Origin: Paracoccaceae bacterium
GTDB lineage: Bacteria; Pseudomonadota; Alphaproteobacteria; Rhizobiales; Stappiaceae
Direction: 5' to 3'
Assembly (NCBI GenBank): GCA_002709505.1
Contig: PARB01000086.1
Span: 37,427-101,426 of the forward strand
Length of the DNA stretch: 64,000 bases
The position numbers were made by a program, and so were the translations under genes. This document shows positions 45,387 to 54,706 of the stretch, one piece after another; the stretch's first letter is position 1; each line of letters opens with the position of its first letter. The notes beneath the pieces are model-generated. The model searched no databases and had not been told where the DNA came from. It worked only from the letters and a program-made list of their open reading frames with translations.

Positions 45387-46334
45387 ATGGCCGCCAGGGA
45401 CCTGACATCGACCGCCGGTGCGTTCGACAATGCCAAGGGCGTTGCCTGGGCGGCCGTTGCCGTTGCGCTGTTTGCCCTGATCTTCGTCTCGGGGAAGTGG
45501 AGCGGCGGTGTGGCCTCCGCTGCGCAGATCATCTGGCTGCGTTATGTCGGCGGGTTCCTGTGCGTGGTCGCTTGGGCGCTTCTCAGCCGGGAGCGGGTTC
45601 GCGGGCTGGCCACGCCGCAGCTTCCCGTCCATGCGGTGCGCGCGGCCGCCGGCGGTGGCGGCGGCATGGCCGCGATCTATGCGGCGACCAACATGCCCGT
45701 CGCCGATGCAACGGCCATCGGCCTGCTGGACGGGTTCTTCACCGTGCTCCTCGGCGTCTTCGTGCTGAAGGAAGCCTTCACGCCCCGGCAGTGGGGCGCG
45801 GCGCTGGTGTGTCTTGCCGGTGCGATGATCGTCGTTGCCGGCGATGGCGCCGCTCTGCACCTGCAAGCCGACACGCTGCTTGCCGGTCTCGTCGCCCTTG
45901 CCGGCGCGGTGCTCATCGCCGTGGAGAGCATCCTCATCAAGATGCTGGCGCGATCGGAACGCGCAATTATCGTGCTGTTTTATGTGAACCTGTTCGGCAT
46001 GCTGCTGTTCGCCGGTCCGGCCCTGTGGCAATGGCAACCGGTTCCGGCCGCGCTGACCGGCGCCTTTGTCTTGCTGGGGCCGGTCGCGATCCTGGCGCAG
46101 GTCTGCAACATCCAGGCGTTCCGCCTGTCAGACGCCGCCCTGATCGGGCCGGTCCGCTACACATGGATCGTGTTCGGCGCGCTGTTCGGATGGGTCTTGT
46201 TCGGAGAAACCCCGACGACCGCCACCTGTGCCGGCGGCGCCTTGATCCTCATCGGTGGGGCCGGACTTGCGGCATCGCGGTCCCGCCGCAGTCTCCAGGC
46301 AGCGGTTCCGGGGGCTCCGGGCCCGCCGGGCTGA
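45387..46334 (+). CDS. EamA/DMT-family transporter
   Basis: The 315-residue membrane protein has ten hydrophobic segments in two homologous EamA halves (AVAVALFALIFVSGKWSGG at the start; IYAATNMPVADATAIGLLDGFFTVLLG, in part, within the first half). Such transporters export amino acids, nucleobases or other metabolites. The LysR gene next to it suggests induction by its substrate. Confidence 0.9.
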   Translation: MAARDLTSTAGAFDNAKGVAWAAVAVALFALIFVSGKWSGGVASAAQIIWLRYVGGFLCVVAWALLSRERVRGLATPQLPVHAVRAAAGGGGGMAAIYAATNMPVADATAIGLLDGFFTVLLGVFVLKEAFTPRQWGAALVCLAGAMIVVAGDGAALHLQADTLLAGLVALAGAVLIAVESILIKMLARSERAIIVLFYVNLFGMLLFAGPALWQWQPVPAALTGAFVLLGPVAILAQVCNIQAFRLSDAALIGPVRYTWIVFGALFGWVLFGETPTTATCAGGALILIGGAGLAASRSRRSLQAAVPGAPGPPG

Positions 46335-46376
46335 CGGTCAGGCGGCCCCCGGTGCTGGACAGCGTCGTCCGCGCCT

Positions 46377-47075
46377 TCAGTCGTCGGCGCGCTTGAACAC
46401 CATCATGGTGAAGAGCCCGAAGGGCGCGATGCGCTCCTCGTGCACCAGCGTCATGCCGGTGTTGTCGAGCACGGTCTCGCGCTCGAACAGCGGATCCCAG
46501 CCGAGCTTGCCGGCGAAACGCGCCAGTCCGCGCTCGATCCAGGCAAAAGGCCCGGAGCGCGATGCGAAGTGGTTGACGACGATGACCGTGCCGCCCGGTC
46601 GCACGACGCGTTCAAGCTCCGCCAGCACCGTTTCGGGGTCGGGAACGACGGTCATGACATACATCACCGTGGCGACATCGAAGCGGCCTTCGGGAAAGTC
46701 GAGGTCGGCGGCGTCCATCGCGCGCAGCTCGGCGACATTGCCCAGATGCTTGCGCGCCACCCGTTCGCGGGCGCGCTCCAGCATCGGCTCCGACAGATCG
46801 ATGCCGGTGACGGTCAGGTTGCGGCTGTAGAGCGGCAGCGACAGCCCGGTGCCGACGCCCACTTCCAGCAGGTCGCCGGAAAGCTGGTTGGCCGCGCGGG
46901 CGGCGGCGCGCTGGCCGAACACCAGCGGCGCGGTGAACACCCAGTCGTAGACCGGGGCCCAGCGGGCATAGGCGCTTTCGACATCGCTTCGCGTGCCGGT
47001 GCCGCGCGTCGCGGAGGAAAACACCCGGTCGAGCCAGCGCCCGAGCCGCGAAGCGCGGAGAAAATCTTCGACCAT
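46377..47075 (-). CDS. pmtA: PmtA-type SAM-dependent methyltransferase
   Basis: The 232-residue methyltransferase has the SAM site LLEVGVGTGLSLP (about residues 69-81), GIDLSEPMLERAR and VMYVMTVVPDPE. It resembles the Rhodobacter/Sinorhizobium PmtA family, which methylates phosphatidylethanolamine to phosphatidylcholine at the inner membrane. RAARAANQLSG and HFASRSGPFAW also fit. The ATG at 47075 overlaps the mnmA stop by one base (TAATG), so the two are probably coupled. A related ubiquinone-type methyltransferase is the alternative. Confidence 0.8.
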   Translation of the reverse strand: MVEDFLRASRLGRWLDRVFSSATRGTGTRSDVESAYARWAPVYDWVFTAPLVFGQRAAARAANQLSGDLLEVGVGTGLSLPLYSRNLTVTGIDLSEPMLERARERVARKHLGNVAELRAMDAADLDFPEGRFDVATVMYVMTVVPDPETVLAELERVVRPGGTVIVVNHFASRSGPFAWIERGLARFAGKLGWDPLFERETVLDNTGMTLVHEERIAPFGLFTMMVFKRADD

Positions 47076-48256
47076 TATGCCGTCGCCGTTGCTTGTGTTG
47101 TCTTTTCCGGGCTGCCGGTCGCATGGCCGGGAACCGTTCGTTCGATCCACCCGCCGCCGAGCACGCGCGCGCCGTCGCCGTCGTCGTCGAAGAAGACGCA
47201 GGCCTGCCCTGGTGCGACGCCGGTTTCCCCGTCAAGCAGCTCGACGACGGCCTCGCCGTCGCGCAGCCTGAGGATCGCGGGCCTCGGGGGACGGGTGGAG
47301 CGCACCTTGGCGTGCAGCTCGAGCCCGTCGGCGGGGATGTTCTCCAGCAGGCCGGGGCCGATCCAGTTGACGTCGCGCAGCACGATCTCGCGCGTGCCGA
47401 GCGCCTCGCGCGGACCGACGATCACCCGCCGGTTGGCGGCGTCGAGACGCACGACATAGAGCGGCTCGCCTGTGGCGACGCCGATGCCGCGACGCTGGCC
47501 GATGGTGAAATGGATGATGCCCTGATGGCGCCCGAGAACGCGCCCGTCGAGGTGGACGATGTCGCCGGGTTCGGCGGCGTCGGGCTTCAGCCGCTCGATC
47601 ACGTCGGCGTATTTGCCCTGGGGCACGAAGCAGATGTCCTGGCTGTCCTGCTTCTCGGCGACGGACAGGCCGAATTCGCGGGCGAGCTCGCGGGTTTCCG
47701 CCTTGGTCATGCCGCCGAGCGGAAAGCGCAGGAAGTCGAGCTGGTCCTGGGTGGTGGCGAAGAGGAAATAGCTCTGGTCGCGGTCGAGATCGACCGGGCG
47801 GTGCAGGGCGCGCTGGTTGCCGACCATGCCGGTGCGCACATAGTGGCCGGTCGCCAGCACGTCGGCGCCAAGCGTCTTCGCCGTCTCCAGCAGGTCGGAG
47901 AACTTGACGGTCTGGTTGCAGGCGACGCAGGGGATCGGAGTTTCACCGGCGATGTAGCTTTCGGCAAACCGTTCGATCACCGCCTCGCGGAAACGGTCTT
48001 CATAGTCGAGCACGTAATGGGGAATGCCGAGGCTCTCGGCGACCCGGCGCGCGTCCTGGATGTCCTGGCCCGCGCAACAGGCGCCCGCCCGGTGCACTGC
48101 CTCGCCGTGGTCATAGAGCTGAAGCGTCACGCCGACGACGTCATAGCCCTCGCGCTTCATCAGTCCGGCGACGACGGAGGAATCGACGCCGCCCGACATG
48201 GCGACGACGACCCGTGTGTCCTGCGGTCTCTTCGGCAGATCGAGACTGTTGAGCAT
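47075..48256 (-). CDS. mnmA: tRNA-specific 2-thiouridylase MnmA
   Basis: The 393-residue enzyme puts sulfur at position 2 of wobble uridine in Lys, Glu and Gln tRNAs. The PP-loop SGGVDSS is at residues 21-27; the conserved CVACN supplies Cys110 near the tRNA/sulfur site and the second catalytic Cys is in QDICFVP. GHYVRTG, DQSYFLF and IGQRRGIGV are typical. The start at 48256 gives [10 protein letters not shown]; a longer upstream frame is Arg/Pro-rich and unlikely. Confidence 0.96.
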   Translation of the reverse strand: MLNSLDLPKRPQDTRVVVAMSGGVDSSVVAGLMKREGYDVVGVTLQLYDHGEAVHRAGACCAGQDIQDARRVAESLGIPHYVLDYEDRFREAVIERFAESYIAGETPIPCVACNQTVKFSDLLETAKTLGADVLATGHYVRTGMVGNQRALHRPVDLDRDQSYFLFATTQDQLDFLRFPLGGMTKAETRELAREFGLSVAEKQDSQDICFVPQGKYADVIERLKPDAAEPGDIVHLDGRVLGRHQGIIHFTIGQRRGIGVATGEPLYVVRLDAANRRVIVGPREALGTREIVLRDVNWIGPGLLENIPADGLELHAKVRSTRPPRPAILRLRDGEAVVELLDGETGVAPGQACVFFDDDGDGARVLGGGWIERTVPGHATGSPEKTTQATATA

Positions 48257-48676
48257 TGTTCTCACCTTGCGGTCTGAGCCGGCCTGCCCGGCGATCCCGC
48301 CCGGCCCGTGCCGCCCGATCAAATCTGGTTGCCCGGCCGGGCGACGCCTTGGCGGCCGTGTCCGGGTCTCTGGCTGGGCGCCGGCCATGCGCCGCACCTT
48401 GCGTTGACGCGACTATAACGGAAGCGACCGGCCAAGGCCAAGCGCCCCCGGCTGACTGGCCGTCGATGCGCCGCGCACCCGGCAATCCTTTCCCCGTGCG
48501 GCAAAGCTTTCCGGGTATGTGAGGCCATTGTGTGGTTCAGGCAAGGAGGAAATCCTCCCGTTTCGGCCGGAAACGACGATTTTGCGGAGTTGGCCCGGCA
48601 TTTGCTGACAGGTTTGGCAGATGATTGCGCGCGGTTGCCGTTACGGCGGACAGCGCGGTTCCCAGTGGAGAGATGC
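48257..48676. promoter_or_regulatory. Divergent intergenic region between mnmA and fliK
   Basis: These 420 bases hold no convincing gene. They must contain the mnmA and fliK promoters. A near-perfect 18-bp palindrome GTTGCCCGGCCGGGCGAC is at 48328-48345, with one G-T pair. I found no clear sigma-54 or CtrA-type site. Confidence 0.5.
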
Positions 48677-51181
48677 GTGACGCTCGCCAATTCCATTTCC
48701 GCACCTGCGATCGCCGCCGGCGCGGCCGTAACGGGGCAGGGTGCCAGGGCAGCGGCTGCAGGCGCCGCGACCGGCGTGCCGTCGATGTTCGCGTTGCACC
48801 TCGGTTCCCTTGGCGGGGATGTCTCCGCCCGGGCGCTGTCCGCAGCCCAGGGCGCGGGGGCCGGCGGGCCGGTCAACGCTCCGGTTGCCGGTGGCGCAAT
48901 GGCGTCGGCGACCGTGACGGGGTCTCTCTCCGGATCGGGGAAAGGATCCGGCCCGGGATCTGCGACCGCAACGGGCCCCCTGCTCGCCGGGGTGACAGCC
49001 GCTCAAACGACGGGCGCGCCCTTCGCGATCCACGCAGTCGGGCTTGGCATGTTCGGACCCGCCGGACCGGGCGGCGCATCGGTGCTGCCGACGACACCTG
49101 CCGGCTCCGATGGCATTGCATCGGCTGCTCCGGGCGCAGCAGCGACGGGGTCTGCGGCCCTGGCCGGCGATGCCGACACCGAAACGGACGCGGCGACACC
49201 GCCGGGCGCGGGTGCTCCTGTCACTCTGGAGAGCATGGCACCGGCGTCGATGTCCGCGCCTTTCGCTCCGGTTCCGTCGCCTGTGGCGGGCGCGGGCCCG
49301 GGCAACGTTTCCCCCGATAGCGTGTTGACGACGGCGCAGGCTGTCTCCGCGACCGGTCTGGCGGCATCTGCCGCCGCCGCGGGCGGCAAATCGACCGATG
49401 CGACGGGCAAGGCGCCTGGTGCTGCGGCCGCCGGCCCTGATGACGGCACGCCCGCATCGGGCACGGCCGCGCAGGGCAAGGCCGGATCGCCTCCCGGTCT
49501 CGCCCCCGGGTCCACAGCGGCACTTGCCGGCGGGGGTCCGGCACAAGTCGGCGCACCGGCGGTCGGCGCCGCCCTTGCCGCAAACAACCCCGTCAGTGCC
49601 TTGCGCTCGGCGACGGTAACGACTGCCGCCACCGGGTCCGCGTCCGGGGCCGAGCAGATCACGGGCGCGCCGCTTCCGGCTGGTCTTGCCAACGCTCAGG
49701 CGTCGGCCGGCACGCAGCCGGGGGCGTCCGCGACCGCGCAGCAGATCGCCGGCGCGCCGGACACTGCGCCGCAGACAGCTGGCACGCCGGGCACCGCCGG
49801 CGCTGCCGCGTCAGCGCCGCAGGCCGGGTCGGCTGCCGGCACGCCGGTGCAGGTCGCGTCTGGCGCCGCACCGGTTTCGGCCGATGCTGAGGCTGGCGTC
49901 GGGTCTCCGTCCGCGTCCGCAACGGTTTCGGGGACTGCTGCCGCAGACACCGGGGATGAAGGTTCCCGGCCCGTGGCAGGCACCGCGCCTCCGCGACCGG
50001 CCGTGACGCCAGCCGCGTCTGCGGCCGTCGACGTCTCGGTCGCGCAAGAGACGCCGGCGACCTCCGCGGGCGCGAGCGACGCGCCGCAGGTGGATGCGGC
50101 CAAGACAGGTGCCACAGGGATGGGCGTCACAGGGACAGCCGCCACAGGGAAAGACGGCACGCAGAGCGCACCGCAGATGACGGCCGTCGGGTCGCCCGCG
50201 TCCGGGTCGACCCCGGGTGCAGCAGCCCCGGTGATCGATGCGCCGGCACAGTCTGAAGCAACGGCCGGCCCGGGTGCCGGCGAGAGCGATGCTGGCGATG
50301 GCGAGGTCGCCGCGCAGGCGGATCAGGCGCCGCGCAACGGACGCGATCCGGCGGCGCTTCGCGCAACGACGCAAATGGCGATGAACGCACCGGCCCGCGA
50401 TCTTGGTCAGCCGGTCGCCAGCGGCACTGCCGATGCCGTCGATGGGGAGCCCACATCCACGCTTGCGAAAGCCATGGCAGGCGATGGAGCAACGGGCGAG
50501 GACACGGCCTCCGAGACCAAGCCGCCGGCAGCCCCGCAAGTGGCCCAGCCGCAGCCGGTGCGCGCCGGCGTTAGCGCCGCGGCGCTCGCCTTCGCCGCCG
50601 CCATGTCGGACGGGCAGGCAAACGGCGGCGACGGCGGCTTCGACATCGACGGCTTCGGCGACTTCGGCCAGCGCGGCGATGCGGCCCAGCAGGCGGCGGC
50701 CTCTGTCGCCCGCGCCGCCGCGACGGCGTCGCTTCCACAGCAGGCGGCTGCCGCGACCGCCCATCTTGCGGCCGAGATCGCCCGCTTCGCGTCGAAGGGA
50801 TCGACCCGCTTCCAGATCCGCATGGATCCGCCGGAAATGGGCCGGATCGACGTGGATCTCAAGGTCGGCAAGGACGGCACCGTGCGGGCCCATCTTGCGG
50901 TGGAACGCAGCGAGACGCTGGACATGTTCCTGCGTGACCAGCGCAGCCTGGAGCGCGCTCTCGATGCGGCCGGCCTGAAACTGGAAAACGGATCCGTGCA
51001 GCTCAGCCTGAAGGATCAGGGCGGCTTTGCCGGGTTCCAGCGCCAGGACGGCCAGGATGACGCTCAGGGCGCAGGCCGGGGCGGAGACGGTCCGGCTGCC
51101 GAGGGCGAGGTTGAGGACTTGGTGAGCGTCTCGCGCGTTCAGGTGCGCGGCGCCAGCGGCGCGCTCGACATACAGATTTGA
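48677..51181 (+). CDS. fliK: Flagellar hook-length control protein FliK
   Basis: The 834-residue protein has a very long Ala/Gly/Thr/Pro-rich low-complexity body (about residues 1-660) and a C-terminal Flg_hook domain: IARFASKGSTRFQIRMDPPEMGRIDVDLKV (in part) followed by VRAHLAVERSETLDMFLRDQRSLERALDAAGL, matching FliK. FliK measures hook length as it is secreted and switches FlhB export specificity. The long linker is normal for FliK but its composition is extreme. The start is uncertain: GTG at 48677 with GGAG upstream is chosen over the GTG at 48530, whose extra 49 residues look non-coding. Confidence 0.88.
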   Translation: MTLANSISAPAIAAGAAVTGQGARAAAAGAATGVPSMFALHLGSLGGDVSARALSAAQGAGAGGPVNAPVAGGAMASATVTGSLSGSGKGSGPGSATATGPLLAGVTAAQTTGAPFAIHAVGLGMFGPAGPGGASVLPTTPAGSDGIASAAPGAAATGSAALAGDADTETDAATPPGAGAPVTLESMAPASMSAPFAPVPSPVAGAGPGNVSPDSVLTTAQAVSATGLAASAAAAGGKSTDATGKAPGAAAAGPDDGTPASGTAAQGKAGSPPGLAPGSTAALAGGGPAQVGAPAVGAALAANNPVSALRSATVTTAATGSASGAEQITGAPLPAGLANAQASAGTQPGASATAQQIAGAPDTAPQTAGTPGTAGAAASAPQAGSAAGTPVQVASGAAPVSADAEAGVGSPSASATVSGTAAADTGDEGSRPVAGTAPPRPAVTPAASAAVDVSVAQETPATSAGASDAPQVDAAKTGATGMGVTGTAATGKDGTQSAPQMTAVGSPASGSTPGAAAPVIDAPAQSEATAGPGAGESDAGDGEVAAQADQAPRNGRDPAALRATTQMAMNAPARDLGQPVASGTADAVDGEPTSTLAKAMAGDGATGEDTASETKPPAAPQVAQPQPVRAGVSAAALAFAAAMSDGQANGGDGGFDIDGFGDFGQRGDAAQQAAASVARAAATASLPQQAAAATAHLAAEIARFASKGSTRFQIRMDPPEMGRIDVDLKVGKDGTVRAHLAVERSETLDMFLRDQRSLERALDAAGLKLENGSVQLSLKDQGGFAGFQRQDGQDDAQGAGRGGDGPAAEGEVEDLVSVSRVQVRGASGALDIQI

Positions 51182-51222
51182 CCGCTTGCGCGGCGACCAG
51201 ATTTGACCGCTGACGCGGTGGC
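51173..51222. repeat. 25-bp tandem duplication across the fliK stop
   Basis: CAGATTTGACCGCT occurs at 51173-51186 and again at 51198-51211; the whole 25-base units match at 21 positions. The first copy contains the fliK stop codon (TGA at 51179-51181). The duplication is downstream of the coding end and so has no effect on the protein. Confidence 0.8.
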
Positions 51223-51255
51223 CGGGAACGGCATGAGGGATCAGGAGAGAAACGG

Positions 51256-51930
51256 ATGACCGGAATCACCGGAATTAGCGAACAGAGCGCCGCGGCTGCG
51301 GCCGCGGCGCGGTCCACGTCTTCGGCAAAGACCGCCCTCGACAGCAACTACGAGCTGTTCCTGTCGATGCTGACGACGCAGATCCAGAACCAGGATCCGC
51401 TCGACCCGACGGATTCGTCGAAATACACCGAACAGCTGGTCCAGTATTCCTCGGTGGAACAGCAGATCAGGACCAATGACCAGCTGAGCGATCTGCTGCA
51501 GGTGATGGCCTCCTCCACCGCCTCGAGCTACGTCAGCTATCTCGGAACCAATGTCGTGGCCTCCGGCAACACCACCGAGCTGAAGAGCGGAGAGGCGTCC
51601 TGGACCTATGATGCGGGCGAGGGCGGCAAGGCGCGCGTCGAGGTGCGCAACAGCCTCGGCGCGGTGGTCTATTCCGGCGACACGACGCTGTCGCAGGGAC
51701 GCGACACCTTCGAGTGGGACGGGCGCACATCCGCCGGCTCGCAAGCTCCGGATGGCGAATATTCGATCACGATCGGGCGCTACGACGCCAATGGCACGCC
51801 GAGCGTCCGGGTCCCGACGGAAGTGTCCGGCACGGTCGAGGGCATCGAGTTCACCTCTGGCGGCGCGGTGCTCACCGTCGGCGGCGCACGCATTCCCGCC
51901 AATGCGGTGATTTCCGTCAACCGGAGCTGA
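51256..51930 (+). CDS. flgD: Flagellar hook assembly protein FlgD
   Basis: The 224-residue scaffolding protein caps the growing hook. The N-terminal domain has NYELFLSMLTTQIQNQDPLDPTDSSKYTEQLVQYSSVEQQ (pieces of the strongly conserved FlgD signature, quoted in part: QIQNQDPLDPTDSSK), followed by the FlgD Ig-like/Tudor region (FEWDGRTSAGSQAPDGEYSI). It follows fliK and shares its transcription direction; a hairpin follows it. Confidence 0.95.
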   Translation: MTGITGISEQSAAAAAAARSTSSAKTALDSNYELFLSMLTTQIQNQDPLDPTDSSKYTEQLVQYSSVEQQIRTNDQLSDLLQVMASSTASSYVSYLGTNVVASGNTTELKSGEASWTYDAGEGGKARVEVRNSLGAVVYSGDTTLSQGRDTFEWDGRTSAGSQAPDGEYSITIGRYDANGTPSVRVPTEVSGTVEGIEFTSGGAVLTVGGARIPANAVISVNRS

Positions 51931-52000
51931 TCGTCCGGCGCCAAGCCGTCGAACCGCTCCCTTGCAGGCGCTAGCTGCGCCTTGCCGTTACTCGCCCCAA

Positions 52001-52036
52001 CGTCCGCAAGAATCGCCTTGCGGGCGTTTTCGTTTG
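52001..52036 (+). terminator. Intrinsic terminator after flgD
   Basis: CGTCCGCAAG (52001-52010) pairs with CTTGCGGGCG (52017-52026), with one G-T pair and a 6-base loop, followed by TTTTCGTTTG. It ends the fliK-flgD transcript. Between it and sciP (52037-52350) I see no gene, only the CtrA-like box. Confidence 0.75.
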
Positions 52037-52282
52037 CGTGGGCCGCGCCCGGCCAGCCCGCCGGGAGGCCGTCTTGCCGGCCTGTCAGCCTGGCGAAGGG
52101 CCCGTGACGGAGGAAATGCCGGACCGTCCGGCAAACTTCTTTCGGCTTTTTTTGTGCGCCCGTTTTCGGCTCCCATTTTGCGAGAGGGCCGAAACGGTGT
52201 TTTCCTCAAGGTTTGCCTTGTATCGCGGCCCTTGAGGGCGCGCCTGAGTCGTTTCAATTCTTACCGAATTGTTGCTTCAGCC

Positions 52283-52297
52283 TTAGTCAAATTTTAA
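52283..52297. promoter_or_regulatory. CtrA-like box upstream of sciP
   Basis: TTAG-N7-TTAA matches the CtrA consensus TTAA-N7-TTAA at 7 of 8 positions and lies 54 bases before the sciP start. In Caulobacter sciP is CtrA-controlled, so the position is sensible. Binding is inferred. Confidence 0.5.
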
Positions 52298-52350
52298 AGC
52301 CGGATAGCTACTGTCATAGTCAACGTGGTCATGTTGAGTGTGAGAGTACA

Positions 52351-52626
52351 ATGACCGACCGAGCAAGTGTACGAGTCAAATATGTTATTGGCCCAGACGG
52401 GTCGCCGCTTACGATCGCCGACCTTCCGCCGGTGACAACGCGTCGATGGGTCATCCGCCGCAAGGCGGAGGTCGTCGCCGCCGTTCGCGGTGGATTGTTG
52501 TCGCTGGACGAGGCGTGCAAGCGCTATACGCTGACGGTTGAGGAGTTCCTCTCCTGGCAGAGTTCCATTGATCGGCACGGACTTGCCGGCCTCAGGGCGA
52601 CCCGCGTGCAGCAATACCGGAATTGA
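52351..52626 (+). CDS. sciP: SciP-like CtrA inhibitor (DUF1153)
   Basis: The 91-residue helix-turn-helix protein matches SciP: VKYVIGPDGSPLTIADLPP at the N-terminus and RWVIRRKAEVVAAVRGGLLSLDEAC with YTLTVEEFLSWQ. In Caulobacter SciP binds CtrA and blocks activation of CtrA genes, including flagellar ones, late in the cell cycle. Here it lies between flgD and fliF with its own promoter region and terminator. The ATG at 52351 is preferred to a longer upstream frame. Confidence 0.93.
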   Translation: MTDRASVRVKYVIGPDGSPLTIADLPPVTTRRWVIRRKAEVVAAVRGGLLSLDEACKRYTLTVEEFLSWQSSIDRHGLAGLRATRVQQYRN

Positions 52627-52669
52627 GACGAACGGGCGACATCGCCCCTTCGCAAGGATCATGACAAAC

Positions 52670-52700
52670 GGGCTGGCAATCTGCCGGCCCTTTTGTTTTT
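52670..52700 (+). terminator. Intrinsic terminator after sciP
   Basis: GGGCTGGCA (52670-52678) pairs with TGCCGGCCC (52682-52690), with one G-T pair and an ATC loop, followed by TTTTGTTTTT. This is the best intrinsic terminator of the window. From here to fliF (52701-53074) no gene is seen. Confidence 0.85.
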
Positions 52701-52932
52701 GCGGGGTCGGAAGTCGTCGGGCCGTCCCGGGCCCCGGCAGGCTCGGCGCGCATCGCGCCCCGGCCAACCTTCCGCTGCGTCTTGCGGTTCGCCCGGACCC
52801 GGCCGCGGAACGGTGACTCGTTTTGCTTTTTCAAATTCGTTAATCCGACCGGCGGATATTGCCGGGTGGTTTTCGCATTTCGCCAAGCACGAAGCGCGGA
52901 ATTCCGCCGTCTTCACCAAATCCTAACGTTCG

Positions 52933-52947
52933 TTAACACCTTGTTTA
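52933..52947. promoter_or_regulatory. CtrA-like box upstream of fliF
   Basis: TTAA-N7-TTTA matches the CtrA consensus at 7 of 8 positions, 128 bases before the fliF start. fliF-type operons are CtrA targets in several alphaproteobacteria. A nearby CTAACG-N4-TTAAC is similar but has wrong spacing. Confidence 0.45.
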
Positions 52948-53074
52948 CCATCTGGCGGGCAAATTTTGCCTACCGGCCATCCGGGGGCGCTTTTTCACCA
53001 TCCCCTCATCCCCAGGCGTCTCTGGATGGCCCGGTCTCCTGAAGGCTTCATCAAGCGTATCGGATGGGTGGCAC

Positions 53075-54706
53075 GTGAACGGACTTGCGGAACTCGTAAA
53101 AACACTCGGCCCGACCCGCATCGCTGCCATGGGTGCGGTCGCCGCCATTCTTGTCGGCGTGTTCGCCTTCATCATGCTGCGCATCTCGACGCCAACGATG
53201 ACGCCGCTCTACACGGACCTGACCTTCGAGGATTCCTCCGCGATCGTGTCGCAGCTGGAAAGCCTCGCGGTTCCGCATGAGCTGCTCAACGACGGCGCGA
53301 CCATCCTGGTGCCGCAGGACGATGTCTTCCGCACGCGGATGCGGCTTGCCGAACAGGGCCTGCCGCTCGGTGGCTCCGTCGGCTACGAGATCTTCGACAA
53401 GGCTGACACGCTGGGCTCCACCAGCTTCGTGCAAAACATCAACCGGACGCGGGCGCTGGAAGGCGAGCTTACCCGCACGATCCGGTCCATCGGCCGCATC
53501 AAGACCGCCCGCGTTCACCTGGTGATCCCGGAGCGCAAGCTGTTCCAGCGCGACCACCAGCCGCCGACCGCATCGATCGCGCTCAGCGTGCGCGGCTCGC
53601 TCGATCCGGGCCAGATCCGCGCGATCCAGCATCTCGTCGCCACGGCGGTCGAGGGGCTGCAGCCCAACTATGTGTCGATTGTCGACGAGACCGGCCGCCT
53701 GCTGGCAAGCGGTGCCGGCGAGGAGGGCGAGGGCTTCATCGCCTCGTCGCTGCAGGAGCGCCGCCAGTCGATGGAAGCGCGGGCCCGCACGCAGATCGAG
53801 GAGATCGTCAACTCCGTGGTGGGCGTCGGCCGGTCGCGGGTGCGCGTTGCCATGGAGCTTGATCACAACCGCATCACCGAGACCCAGGAAACCTACGATC
53901 CCGAAGGCCAGGTGGTGCGCTCCACCCAGACGCGGGAAGAGAATTCCTCGACAATCGGACGCCGCGGCGCGGTGACCGCCGCCAACCAGCTGCCCGAGGC
54001 CGACCAGCAGGGTGGCGAAAACACCGACCGCGACATCGCCAACCAGGCCGAGGAAATCGTCAACTTCGAGATTTCCAAGTCCGTGAAGACCGAGGTCGTC
54101 GAAGCCGGCGGCGTGCGCCGCCTGTCGGTCGCCGTGCTGGTCGACGGCGTCTATACCCCGGATGCAAACGGCGACCTGGTCTACGCGCCGCGCTCGGCCG
54201 ACGAGCTGGAGCGCATCGCCCTGCTGGTTCGCTCCGCCGTCGGCTACGACGAGAGCCGCGGCGACACGGTCGAGGTCGTCAACCTGCGCTTCGCCCAGGC
54301 ACCCAACAGCGTTCTTGCCGAGGACGAGGTCGGCCTGTTCGAATTCACCCGCGCCGACATCATGCGTTTCATCGAGCTCGGCGTGCTGTTCCTGATCGCC
54401 CTGCTGCTCACACTCTTCGCCGTGCGCCCGCTGATCAAGCGGATCCTGAGCGTCGAGGAGAAGGAGCAGCCGGCCCTCCTCACCGCCGACGGCCAGCCGG
54501 TCGAGAGCGCCATGATCGCCGCCCAGTCGGCGGAGGCCGGCGGCGAGGTCGACGAGGATGGCGAGCCGCGCATCGAATGGCTCGAGGAAGCCCAGGCGCA
54601 GGGCGCCGTGCAGATCGCCACCATCGCCAAGGTTGGCGGACTGATCGAGGAATACCCCAACGAAGCGGTCGGGATCATCCGCAGCTGGATGAATGAAGCA
54701 GCATGA
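53075..54706 (+). CDS. fliF: Flagellar MS-ring protein FliF
   Basis: The 543-residue protein forms the MS ring in the inner membrane. It has two membrane segments (about residues 16-36 and 426-447), the conserved [20 protein letters not shown] and [19 protein letters not shown], and [19 protein letters not shown]. The C-terminal tail that binds FliG ends in [13 protein letters not shown] at 53075 is the likely start. The stop overlaps fliG by four bases (ATGA). Confidence 0.96.
   Translation: MNGLAELVKTLGPTRIAAMGAVAAILVGVFAFIMLRISTPTMTPLYTDLTFEDSSAIVSQLESLAVPHELLNDGATILVPQDDVFRTRMRLAEQGLPLGGSVGYEIFDKADTLGSTSFVQNINRTRALEGELTRTIRSIGRIKTARVHLVIPERKLFQRDHQPPTASIALSVRGSLDPGQIRAIQHLVATAVEGLQPNYVSIVDETGRLLASGAGEEGEGFIASSLQERRQSMEARARTQIEEIVNSVVGVGRSRVRVAMELDHNRITETQETYDPEGQVVRSTQTREENSSTIGRRGAVTAANQLPEADQQGGENTDRDIANQAEEIVNFEISKSVKTEVVEAGGVRRLSVAVLVDGVYTPDANGDLVYAPRSADELERIALLVRSAVGYDESRGDTVEVVNLRFAQAPNSVLAEDEVGLFEFTRADIMRFIELGVLFLIALLLTLFAVRPLIKRILSVEEKEQPALLTADGQPVESAMIAAQSAEAGGEVDEDGEPRIEWLEEAQAQGAVQIATIAKVGGLIEEYPNEAVGIIRSWMNEAA

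Noticed and set aside
48530..48676. N-terminal extension of FliK from the GTG at 48530
   Set aside because: The added residues show no FliK-like composition, and a GTG with GGAG upstream exists at 48677.
52575..52590. Sigma-54-like GGCACG and TTGC inside sciP
   Set aside because: Spacing is one base too short and it lies within a coding region.
53069..53090. Sigma-54 promoter (TGGCACG with TTGC) at the fliF start
   Set aside because: The gap between the elements is 9 rather than 4 bases and it overlaps the start codon.
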